A DNA stretch of 64,000 nt from Tetracentron sinense (Eukaryota > Streptophyta > Magnoliopsida > Trochodendrales > Trochodendraceae). The stretch spans positions 23,395-87,394 of the forward strand of contig JABCRI010001146.1 of NCBI GenBank assembly GCA_015143295.1, in the 5' to 3' direction. Each line of letters starts with the position of its first letter. Position 1 is the first letter of the stretch. This document shows, in pieces, positions 1-9,195 of the stretch. Below the pieces are notes generated by a model. The model was not told the DNA's origin and did not search any database. It saw nothing but the letters and a program-made list of their open reading frames with translations. Made by a program: the position numbers and the translations under genes.

Positions 1-2
1 GG

Positions 3-618
3 TTGAAGGCCTACCTCAAGGATCGTGTCTCAATGTTCCGACATGAGACATATTCAGAAGTTGTGGACAAAGCATTGTTGGCCGAGTCTAATTCCGAAGA
101 GTTCTTTAAGAGAAGAGGAATAGAGAAGGGACAGTCTAGTAGTTCAGGGGAGAAGAGAGCTAGGACTATGTCTTATCAGTCCGCAGGGCCGGCTCAGTCA
201 CAGAGGAGGTACTCGGCACCACAGGCCCCCCGCCCTTTTTCTCCACCGGCTTTTCGCCCGGCTACCTCGTATGCTCCTCGCCCCGTAGTGACTCAGGCTA
301 CGGGTTATACTCCTCCCACTTATTCACATGATGTCTGCACCCTTTGTGGAAGGAGGCATCCAGCAGGGGAATGTCGGAAGGCTACAGGAGGCTGTTTTCA
401 TTGTGGCGACCAGGGCCACATGATTCGGGATTGTCCCCGACGTCTATTGCCAGCTCAGTCTTCAGGGAGCAGGCCCCCGATTAGGCAGACATCTCAGCCT
501 AGCTCTTCTCAGGCTTCGAGGGCCTCACAGTCTGCCCGGCCTCCTCGCCCAGCCACTCAGGGTCGAGTTTTTGCTCTATCGGAAAGAGACGCACGTGCAT
601 CCGACGATGTCGTGCAAG
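3..618 (+). CDS. gag: Gag, C-terminal part (El1), exon 1
   Basis: This is the retrotransposon capsid/nucleocapsid protein. The frame is open from the window edge, so the true start is upstream. The visible part begins in the conserved region that other copies read as LKD...VSVFRHATYAEVVDKAL, then a Pro/Ser/Gln-rich linker. Next come two zinc-binding units: an atypical CTLCGRRHPAGEC (CX2CX3HX4C) and a classical knuckle CFHCGDQGHMIRDC (CX2CX4HX4C) at about nt 335-440. It ends in an acidic ASDDVVQG stretch. At 618/619 there is a splice donor (CAAG|GTACGC). Without splicing the frame stops a few codons later, at 633-635. With splicing it continues in frame into pol. Confidence 0.88.
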
Positions 619-752
619 GTACGCGAGAATTTTGATTTTAAGTTGTATAAAATTTTTGTGGTTTGTTATGCGATTAGTTATACTGAGGGTTACCTATGTA
701 TGATGCTTGTTATTATTTGAAATCTACTTATATTAGTTACTTAATCGCACAG
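619..752 (+). other. Putative spliceosomal intron between gag and pol (El1)
   Basis: GTACGC at 619 and ACAG at 749-752 bound 134 bp of T-rich sequence with in-frame stops. Joining 618 to 753 gives V-Q-G-A-L-L-V-N-E and puts gag and pol in one frame. The same arrangement, with matching donor context and reading phase, is found at 12635-12782, 32036-32185 and 47987-48128. Splicing is inferred from sequence only. Confidence 0.75.
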
Positions 753-3700
753 GCGCTTTATTAGTGAACGAGTGTCTCGCTCGAGTGTTGATAGACACAG
801 GATCTACTCACTCTTTTGTCTCCCCAAGTTTTGCAAAGGGCTTTTCGACTGAGGCTACTCCGTTGGAGCGGGAGTTGACCATTGCAACTCCACTCAGCAA
901 GTCGGTTGATACGGATAAGGTATTCAGGGATAGTGTGGTTCAAGTGGGGGAGAATGAATTGTTAGCCGACCTTATCGTCCTGGGTTTTCAAGATTTAGAC
1001 TTTGACGTCATTCTTGGCATGGATTGGTTGGCAAGCCATCACGGGCATGTGGCGTGTTTTGAAAAGATGGTGAATTTCAAGCCGGAAGGGGGTAAGCCTT
1101 TTCACTTCCGAGGATTAAGAGAGAGGGACATTGCTCGCCTCGCAGCCTTGAGTATAGCACACCCAGAAGCACAAAACTCATCGGCTATTCCAGTTGTGAG
1201 TGAGTTCTTAGATGTGTTCCCGGAAGAACTTCCCGGATTACCTCCTGATAGAGAGATCGAATTCGCTATAGAGCTTGCTCCGGGTACCGCTCCGATTTCA
1301 AGGGCACCATATAGAATGGCCCCTATAGAGCTTGAAGAATTAAAGAAGCAGATTGAGGAGTTACAACAACTTGGTTTCATCCAACCAAGTGTCTCGCCGT
1401 GGGGAGCTCCGGTTCTCTTTGTGAAGAAGAAGGACGGGTCTATGAGGATGTGTATAGACTACCGTCAGTTGAACAAGGTAACTATCAAGAATCGTTATCC
1501 CTTGCCAAGGATAGACGACTTGTTTGACCAACTGAAGGGAGCGAGATTCTTCTCCAAAATTGATCTTAGATCGGGGTATCACCAATTAAGGATCAAGGCG
1601 GAAGATGTTCAGAAGACGGCTTTCAGGACTCGGTATGGGCATTACGAGTTCCTTGTCATGCCTTTTGGGCTGACGAATGCACCGGCGGCATTCATGGATT
1701 TGATGAACCGGGTGTTCCGATCTTACTTGGATCGATGCGTGATTGCATTCATTGATGACATTTTGGTGTATTCCCAGACACGGGAAGATCACGCACGAGA
1801 CCTCCGTCTTGCTCTGGAGATGTTGAGAGAGCATAGGCTATATGCCAAATTGAGTAAGTGCGAGTTCTGGCTAGAGAAAGTCGCATTTCTTGGACACGTG
1901 GTGTCGGCCGAGGGTATTTCTGTAGATCCAGCCAAGGTTGAGGCAGTCATGAGTTGGGAGAGGCCCAAGAGCGTTACGGAGATACGTAGTTTCCTCGGAT
2001 TGGCAGGCTACTACCGGAGATTTGTGGAGGGATTCTCCAGTCTGGCTGCACCTCTCACCTACTTGACAAGGAAAAATGCAAAGTTCAGTTGGAGTGACCG
2101 ATGTGAAGTAAGTTTCCAAGAGTTGAAGAAACGCCTCACCACAGCCCCTGTCCTTACTGTGCCATCCGGACATGGTGGTTATGAGGTATATAGCGATGCT
2201 TCGCATATCGGACTTGGGTGTGTCCTTATGCAGCATAAGAAAGTCATTGCCTACGCATCAAGACAATTGAAGGAGCATGAAAAGAATTACCCCACTCACG
2301 ACTTAGAACTCGCCGCAGTTGTGTTTGCATTGAAGATTTGGCGACATTATCTTTATGGGGAACAATTTGAGGTATTCACAGATCATAAAAGCCTTAAGTA
2401 TTTGTTTTCCCAGAAAGAGTTGAACCTGAGGCAAAGAAGATGGGTAGAATTTTTGAAAGACTATGAGTGCTCCATTCAATACCACCCGGGCAAGGCAAAT
2501 GTAGTAGCCGATGCTCTTAGCCGGAAGCCTACGGGACTTTTGGCGCATATGATGCTGAAGGAGTGGAGATTGCTGGAGGATGCATCCAACCTCGACATCA
2601 GTTTTAGTCTCCCTACCTATGGGCCGGTAATGGCTAGCATCACAGTTAGGCCAATTATGTTGAGCATGATCCAGGAGTTGCAGGAAATGGATGCCGAACT
2701 ACTTTCTTGCCGAGACAAGTCAGTTAAAAGTGGCAGTAAGGACTTTACGGCGAGGGAAGATGGAATTATCACTTTCAAGGGAAGAGTATGTGTCCCAGCC
2801 GATGAGAAGCTTAAGCGAGAAATCTTGTACGAGGCTCACCGGTCCAAGTACACCGTTCACCCCGGGGGTACCAAAATGTATAGGGACTTGAAGAAGCATT
2901 TTTGGTGGCGGAACATGAAGCGAGAAATAGCGGAGTATGTGTCTAAATGCTTGGTGTGCCAACAAGTCAAAGCTGAACACAGGAGACCGGCTGGACTTTT
3001 GCAGTCCCTCCCTATTCCCGAGTGGAAATGGGAACATATCTCTATGGACTTTATCGTGGGGTTGCCGAAGACGGTTAGGAAGACCGATGCTATATGGGTA
3101 GTTGTTGATAGACTCACGAAGTCCGCTCATTTCTTACCGTACCGGACTACATTCAACTCCAATCAGTTAGCGGAGCTATACATCAAGGAAATAGTCCAAT
3201 TACACGGGGTGCCAGTGAGTATTGTGTCGGATAGAGACTCAAGATTCACATCCAGGTTTTGGAAAAGTTTTCAAGGTGCAATGGGCTCCCGATTAGACTT
3301 TAGCACAGCTTTCCACCCACAGACCGACGGGCAAACCGAGAGGGTGAATCAGGTTATTGAAGATATGCTCCGAGCATGTATGCTAGACTTCAAGGGAAGT
3401 TGGGAAGATCACCTACCTTTGGTGGAATTCGCTTACAACAATAGTTATCAAGAAAGCATACAAATGGCGCCTTTCGAGGCTTTGTACGGAAGGAGTTGCA
3501 GATCCCCGTTGTATTGGGATGAAGTGGGAGAAAGAAAGATTTTGGGCCCCGAGTTGATTGAACAAACCGCGGATAGGGTCAAGCTTATCCGGGAGAGGTT
3601 GAAGACCGCACAAGATAGACAGAAAAGCTATGCCGACAACCGAAGGAGGGATCTTGAATTCCGAGTCGGTGATTTTGTGTTTGTAAGGATTTCACCGACC

Positions 3701-4084
3701 AAAGGTGTTATGCGATTCGGGAAGAGAGGCAAGCTTAGCCCGAGATATGTGGGTCCATTCGAGATCATTACTCGAGTTGGCGAGGTGGCTTACCGTGTTG
3801 CTTTGCCCGCTCACATGGCGGCGGTCCACAACGTGTTTCATATCTCCCAGCTTCGGAAGTACATCCCGGATCCTTCTCACGTCATCGAGCTTGATCCGGT
3901 TGAGATTCGAGAGGATCTCACTTTGGTTGAGAAGCCGGTTCATATTTTGGATCGAAGAGACCAAGTACTTCGCAACAAGACTATTCCGCTAGTTCTCGTG
4001 CAATGGCAACATCACGCTCGAGAAGAGGCTACATGGGAACGTGAGGCCGAAGTCAAGGCGAAGTACCCCGAGTTGTTTCAATGA
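753..4084 (+). CDS. pol: Pol: protease-RT-RNase H-integrase-chromodomain (El1), intact
   Basis: This is the open Pol of a Ty3 chromovirus, about 1,106 codons counted from the valine codon at 764, or a continuation of Gag if the intron is removed. Protease has [10 protein letters not shown] at about residue 9. Reverse transcriptase has [10 protein letters not shown] and the catalytic FIDD box near residue 330. RNase H shows YSDAS near 475, [10 protein letters not shown] near 540 and [14 protein letters not shown] near 580. Integrase has an HHCC finger (H...HPGGT...CLVCQQ, about 692-732). Its catalytic motifs are MDFIVG (about 760), SDRD (about 821) and [10 protein letters not shown] (about 859). 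A YVGPFEI (GPY/F) module is followed by a C-terminal chromodomain, [16 protein letters not shown]. No stop or frameshift is visible, unlike every other pol in the window. A purine tract (4182-4194) precedes the 3' LTR. Confidence 0.93.
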
Positions 4085-4404
4085 TTTTGGGTATAACTTG
4101 TAATTTTGTTTCGAATTGTTATGCTAAGTTGTTAAATTTGTAAAGCACGCATTGTCCAAATTTCGAGGATGAAATTTTTGTAAGGGGGGGAGAATGTAGC
4201 ACCCCGGACTTTTTCATCCTTAATGAATACCACCTTCATAGCTAATTGGCCGTTTTTATAGTCTAATTAATAAATAAGGAAGAAATCGGAAATTCCGAAA
4301 CGTCAAAAATGTGCGTTTTCGAAAGACGAACCCAACGCAAGTTGAATCGTCGAAATCCGACGAGCGAGTCAAAAGATATGGTCAAAACAGTCCAGACATA
4401 CAGA

Positions 4405-4592
4405 GAACCGATCGCTCGGTCCAGTCAGCGATCGATCGGTCCATAACCGATCGATCGGTAGCTATCGCACGGTCAGAAATTTTGTATGGGGAAATTTTCC
4501 AGAGAGTGAGTTTTTCACCGGTCGATCGGTCATAAACACCGATCGCTCGGTAGGCAACCGATCGATCGGTCATAACCACCGATCGCTCGGTC
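4405..4592 (+). promoter_or_regulatory. Array of GATCG palindromes in El1 LTR
   Basis: Several copies of the perfect 14-bp palindrome ACCGATCGATCGGT and the near-palindrome ACCGATCGCTCGGT sit between two conserved LTR segments: a box ending GTCAAAAGATATGG and a segment starting GCGTTTTTGCAGAAATTTCAG. The position upstream of the presumed transcription start suggests dimeric transcription-factor sites. No factor can be named from the sequence. Confidence 0.6.
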
Positions 4593-5559
4593 TTCGCGTT
4601 TTTGCAGAAATTTCAGTAAGGGCTTTATCGTCTTTTGGGGGTTAAACCCTTCCTCCTTAAGGCTTGCCCGAGCCTTTAGGGCTTCATTCACAACACTTAA
4701 GGGATTTTGAGAGATAGAGAGAGAGGAGAAGGGGATTTGCAACTAGGGTTTTCCATTGGAGAAGAAATCAAGGGGGTGAAGACCCTAGATCGTCCCCAAG
4801 CACGTTTTCTTCAAGATTTCAACTCAAGCTCGTGTGGGGTTCCATTCTCCAAGCTAGGGCAGCAACCCAAGCACGTTTTTGAAAGGGGTTTCTTCCCCAA
4901 CTCAAGTCTCCTTCAAGCAAAGGTGTTCTTCCTTCAAGTTGGAGCTTCAATCAAGGTTTCTACCAAGGATCAAGCCTTGATTAAGGTTAGTACACCCTAC
5001 TAACTTACCCTAGCAATAAATCTAGGTTTTCCTTATGAAATGTGATTTATGCTATTATGTTTGCCTCCCATATGAAATGTACCATCTCCAATGAACCTAA
5101 ATAAGATAAGAAAAAGGTATGGATGTGTGTGGGTGTTGATGTGGCGATTGGATGCCGAGGTGTATGTTGGGTGATGTTTGTGATGGAAATGGTGGATGGG
5201 TACTTTACCAATAATGAACATACCTTGATTTTTGGATGGAAAGTAGGCACTAAAAAAGAAGAAGATGAATCATCAAGGAACCTTGCATGCTATGTGTTTG
5301 ACAAAATGCCTAAACTAGGAATAAATGACATAAATGAAGAAAATGAAAGTAGACCTTATGCATGTGTTCTTATGAAGGATGAACTATTCAAATGTCACGT
5401 AGATTACTCAAATTTCCTATATGGTTATACTGTGGATTGAATTGCTATACACTACTCTTCATGTCACATTGTCATCATGATATTACAAGTGTTACACACA
5501 CCACACATGCATGCATGAAACCGGGTTTTTCCAAGATTGTATTTGTATATGAAATGAAT

Positions 5560-6035
5560 CAAGAACATGACAAGGAGGTTGGTAGCCCAAGGAAGGGTGC
5601 TAGCCTCTGGCTCACAAGTGAAATGCAAGAGAGAACATGACAAGGAGGTTGGTAGCCCAAGGAAGGGTGCTAGCCTCTGGCTCACAAGAGAAATGAAACA
5701 AGAACATGACAAGGAGGTTGGTAGCCCCAGGAAGGGTGCTAGCCTTTGGCTCACAAGTGAAATGAATCAAGAACATGACAAGGAGGTTGGTAGCCCAAGG
5801 AAGGGTGCTAGCCTCTGGCTCACAAGAGAAACGGAACAAGAACATGACAAGGAGGTTGGTAGCCCCAGGAAGGGTGCTAGCCTCTGGCTCACAAGTGAAA
5901 TGAAACAAGAACATGACAAGGAGGTTGGTAGCCCAAGGAAGGGTACTAGCCTCTGGCTCACAAGAGAAATGGAACAAGAACATGACAAGGAGGTTGGTAG
6001 CCCAAGGAAGGGTGCTGGCCTCTGGCTCACAAGTA
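5560..6035 (+). repeat. Seven-copy 69-70 bp tandem array in El1 LTR
   Basis: CAAGGAGGTTGGTAGCC recurs at 5571, 5641, 5710, 5779, 5848, 5917 and 5986. Each unit can pair GAGG..GGTAGC with GCTAGCCTC. Because 69 is divisible by three the array is open in several frames, so the apparent proteins there are by-products of periodicity. Confidence 0.9.
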
Positions 6036-6308
6036 TACAAGTCAAGAACAAATCAAGACATGAAGTACAAGACAAGACACGATACACATACATGATTTGA
6101 CCGAGACACGAAAAGGGTTTCCGAGACATGAGTTTTACCGAGGTTTTTGCATTCATACACGCATGTCAAGATATGGCTATGTATCTTATGCTTTCACTAT
6201 TGCTTTAAATTAATATCTTGTATTGCTCACTGTTGTTATGCTTTCGCTATTGTTATGGTTAGCTAGTAGTTTGTACTCGCTGAGTATTCCATGCTCAGCC
6301 GTACTTTT

Positions 6309-6449
6309 ATGTCGGCAGGTACTGTGGATGTCCTCGACCCCGAGCCTTGGGTCGAGGAGGAGTATGTAGAGGAGAGGGAGCCACCTATCCCATGGCAGTC
6401 TCAGGAGGATGGGGACTTGGATGTGTGGCCATACCTCGACTACTGTTGA
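6309..6449 (+). CDS. MSAG acidic microORF, 46 codons (El1 LTR)
   Basis: This short ORF starts ATGTCGGCAGGT, 20-odd bases after the imperfect inverted repeat CTGAGTATTCCATGCTCAG, and ends with TGA. The peptide is acidic, with the core DPEPWVEEEYVEE and a C-terminus DLDVWPYLDYC. The core also occurs in every other LTR family in the window. Between El1 and El2 the four codon differences across PWVEEEYVEE are all synonymous third-position changes, which argues for selection on the peptide. I recognise no known family. It could be a leader peptide translated from the 5' LTR transcript. Confidence 0.55.
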   Translation: MSAGTVDVLDPEPWVEEEYVEEREPPIPWQSQEDGDLDVWPYLDYC

Positions 6450-6486
6450 GAGGAGAGGGTTAGAGAGTTCCTTTTTGTATTTTGAT

Positions 6487-6504
6487 AGGTGGGCATGTCC
6501 ACCT
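6487..6504 (+). other. Covarying LTR hairpin (El1)
   Basis: AGGTGG, loop GCATGT, CCACCT. The same place in other LTRs holds TGCGG/CCGCA (7771-7786), GCGG/CCGC (10790-10803) and AAAGTGG/CCACTTT (22547-22567), so the stem changes while pairing is kept. Confidence 0.6.
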
Positions 6505-7059
6505 TTACTTTGATTGTATTTTGGTATATGTTAACTTGGAATACTATTTGGAGTTATAGAAGAAAAGAAAAGTTGGCTTATGCTTCCGCACTTATGTTTA
6601 GTTTCCGCGCTCTGATTTTCATTGAATTATATTATGTTTAGCCTCTTGCATTACAGGATGGTTTGGCAGGTACACGTAGTTACCTCTAAAGTATCCCTTA
6701 ACTCCTAGGGGGTATTTTGGGGCGTGACAACATGTTTGATGAAATGCCAAGGTGAAAAAAATGAATTGTAAACCACGAAAGGCATGAGTTAAAGTATATG
6801 AAATTGCTAGGGTTTATGATAGTGTGATTAATTGCTTTCTCTAACGGCATGAATAATTACTTGTCGAAATTAATGTTATACTATATATTGTTGAATCCCA
6901 ATTGTCATATTTAATTCAAAGTTAAAGTATGTACACGATTTCACGAGCACGGCATGCATGACATGGTTTACCGGTGTTTTCAATAATAAGAGTTTTAGAG
7001 GTAGGACATATCTTACGATATGTTTGCCTCGCTTTTGATAAGAATAAGTGTATTCCAAT

Positions 7060-7290
7060 TAAGGAGGGGTATCTCCTCTCTCACAAGTTGTATTCCATTT
7101 AATGAGGGGTCTCCCCTCCCTCACAAGTTGCATATCATTGAAAGAGGGGTCTCCCCTCTCTCGCAAGTGCATATATTGAAAAAAGGGTCTCACCTCCCTC
7201 GCAAGTTGCATATCATTGAAAGAGGGGTCTCCCCTCCCTCGTAAGTGCATCTCATTTAAAGAGGGGGTCTACCCTCCCTCGCAAGTGTAC
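7060..7290 (+). repeat. Tandem GAGGGGTCTCCCCTC hairpin array
   Basis: Imperfect units of about 40 bp contain GAGGGGTCTCCCCTC followed by (C/G)TCGCAAGT and a CATATCATT-like spacer. Each core is a perfect inverted repeat around TCT. The position corresponds to the 69-bp array of El1 although the sequence is different. Confidence 0.8.
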
Positions 7291-7591
7291 CTCACAAGTC
7301 GCATGAGCACGTTTAAATTCCAAGCAAGCACGCATGACATGACACGCATGACAGACAAGCAAGATAGACATGACAAGTTTTCACGCATGAAATGAGTATT
7401 TCAAGTTAAGTTAAATACGAGATGATTTAAGAGTTTTCCCAACTTCGATATGATACAAGCATGAACTATAAGCTATTTACTTTTCATGTTAATTATATGA
7501 ACTGCTTCCTGCTTTACTCTGTTATTATTATGCTATGACTGTTGGTTAGTATTTGGTACCTGCTGAGTATTCCATGCTCAGTTGTACTTTT

Positions 7592-7855
7592 ATGTTGGCA
7601 GGTGTTAGTGGAGCGCCCGCTCCTTTTGACATCTGTGCTCCCGGTCCGTGGGGGGAAGAGGAGTACGTCGAGGAGGTCCCTGCTGTGGAGCCTCATGTGG
7701 AGGAGTACTATGAGGTGGTAGATTCTGAGTGGTTATGGGTGAGCTTGAGAGATTTCTACTCATGTATTTTTGCGGGCATGTCCGCACTTTTTTTTTGTTC
7801 TCTCATTTTTGTACAAACTTGGATCACATGTATATACATAGAGGTTTTGGGTTAG
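7592..7855 (+). CDS. MSAG-type microORF, extended version (MLAG start)
   Basis: It is the counterpart of the El1 microORF. The second residue is changed (ATGTTGGCAGGT). The core APGPWGEEEYVEEVP is kept, but the usual stop is missing and the frame runs on to 7855, about 87 residues. An upstream in-frame ATG at 7553 also exists; I favour 7592 because the MxAG start is shared. The extension is probably decay. Confidence 0.4.
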   Translation: MLAGVSGAPAPFDICAPGPWGEEEYVEEVPAVEPHVEEYYEVVDSEWLWVSLRDFYSCIFAGMSALFFCSLIFVQTWITCIYIEVLG

Positions 7856-8015
7856 ACTTCCATTGTACCATGATTAGTTTATGCTTCTGCTATTGTGTCC
7901 TCTGATGTATATGCTCCGTATGTTTTACTGGATAGTTTGTCAAGCAAGTTATGAAAGTCATGATAAGTCATCCAAGATTCACTCTAACTCCTATGGTTGG
8001 TTTTAGGTCACGACA

Positions 8016-8520
8016 CATGAGATGATAACTGTTGTTTATTTTATCATGAGATGATATCTATTTATATGTTTAATTATTCTATTGAAATAATTGCCCTTGA
8101 TATATCATGTGTATATAAGACTAGGGACAAGTCCCTAAGTATTATGATCTTCTGCCATACACTATGTGATCCTATAGTGGGGAGTGTGAGTAAGCTGACA
8201 AGCTAATGATGGGCCCAATCCCTCTCACCTATGTGTGAATATGGTGAAAACTGAATAAGAAAATATTGGGAGCAATAATGCCAAAGCTTGAGCTTTCGCT
8301 AGGTGTTTATTTGGTTCATGGTAGGTGGACACATGAATAAGAAATATTATACAATAACGCCAAAGTGTGAGTATAACATCCCTTATAGATCAAACAGTAG
8401 ATTGAATACTCCAGAATTCACATGATGAGATCTGTGAAATTGGAGAAGATAGTTTCTATCTGCCTATTCGAGGTGATGTGATGATGTGCCCAAAGGTAAG
8501 ATTACATAAGCTAGTGTCTA
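8016..8520 (+). other. Unassigned AT-rich stretch, probably 5' flank of Copia1
   Basis: No coding region is visible. Short internal repeats (TGAATAAGAAA...CAATAA(T/C)GCCAAAG) occur at about 8255 and 8335. It lies between the older LTR and El2. Because El2 has matching GTCTA duplications, this stretch was contiguous with 18756 onward, which leads into copia gag. It may be copia 5' untranslated sequence. It does not match the copia 3' LTR at 25844, so the assignment is inference. Confidence 0.45.
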
Positions 8521-8756
8521 TGTAGAGCCCCAGACTTGATCATGCTTAATACATGGCACTTTCGTTGCCATTCTGCCTTTAAAGAGTTATAATTAATAAA
8601 TAAGGAAGAAATTGGAAATTTTGAAATGTCAGAAATGTTCCTTTTCGAATTACGAACCCAACGCAAGTTGAATCGTCAAAATCGGACGAAAGAGTCAAAA
8701 GATATGGCCAAAACAGTCTGGACCTGCAGGCAATCGTAGCTCGGAAGGCACTAAGG

Positions 8757-9195
8757 ACGTAGCTCTAGCTCTGATAAGGTGTATGTTGTGCATCCGTTGT
8801 GCAACAGACAATGGGTACGTCGTGCAGCAGACAACGTGTACGTTGTACAGCAAACAACGAGTACGTTGTACAGCTCACAACGTGTACGTTGTGCAACAGA
8901 CAACGGGTACGTCGTGCAGCAGACAACGTGTGCGTTGTACAGCAAACAACGAGTACGTTGTACAGCTCACAACGGGTACATTGTACATAAGACAACGGAC
9001 AACGTGTTCAGCACTGTTCACAGCACAACGTGTTTGGCACTGTTCATGGCACAACGTGTTCAGCACTATTCACAGCACAACGTGTTTGGCACTGTTCACA
9101 GCACAACGTGTTCAGCACTGTTCACAGCACAACGTGTTTGGCACTGTTCACAGCACAACATGTTTGGCACTATTCACCGCGCAACGTGTTCAGTA
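8757..9195 (+). promoter_or_regulatory. ACAACG-type palindromic array (El2 5' LTR)
   Basis: Repeats of CAACGTGTACGTTG and close variants alternate with GTACAGC(A/T)(A/C)ACAACG and then with CACTGTTCACAGCACAACGTGTT. The array occupies exactly the slot that holds GATCG palindromes in El1 and El3. The matching array in the 3' LTR is 16490-16920. Confidence 0.65.

Larger units (their letters stand above)
1..6729 (+). mobile_element. El1: Ty3/gypsy Tekay-like element, 5'-truncated by window edge
   Basis: The window opens inside gag and continues through the gag/pol intron, an intact pol, a purine-rich tract and a full 3' LTR (4195-6729) that ends in TG...CA. The C-terminal chromodomain and the initiator-Met primer type of its relatives place it with Tekay/Del chromoviruses. 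The sequence at 6730 continues as the interior of another Ty3 LTR (compare 9790 onward), so El1 inserted into an older LTR. Its left LTR and left target duplication lie outside the window; the right duplication should be ACATG at 6730-6734. This is the best preserved pol in the window. Confidence 0.9.
4195..6729 (+). repeat. 3' LTR of El1 (family A), 2,535 bp
   Basis: It starts TGTAGCACCCCGG directly after the polypurine tract and ends GGCGTGACA. In order it contains a constant box (about 4321-4390), a GATCG palindrome array (4405-4592), a CTAGGGCAGCAAC leader motif (4853), a splice-donor-like AAG|GTTAGTAC (4985/4986), seven 69-70-bp tandem hairpin units (5560-6035), the MSAG microORF (6309-6449) and a small hairpin (6487-6504). 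The related LTR at 53391-57533 shares this order. Confidence 0.9.
6730..8015 (+). repeat. Right part of an older Ty3 LTR (family B-like)
   Basis: From ACATGTTTGATGAAATGCC this matches the interior of the El2 LTR (from about 9790), and it ends GGTCACGACA. Its left part is separated from it by the El1 insertion and lies outside the window. It carries a GAGGGGTCTCCCCTC tandem array (7060-7290), a microORF (7592-7855) and the TGCGG/CCGCA hairpin. No primer-binding site follows, so it ends either a solo LTR or a 3' LTR lodged in the copia DNA that follows. Confidence 0.82.

Noticed and set aside
1102-2548. Minus-strand open frames opposite pol (and equivalents in other elements)
   Set aside because: They are antisense shadows of conserved pol codons and contain no recognisable domain.
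5567-6100. Apparent repeat protein of 177 codons, and similar long frames at 21351-21998 and on the opposite strand
   Set aside because: Repeat units of 69 and 48 bp are multiples of three, so several frames stay open by periodicity; no start context or homologous protein was recognised.
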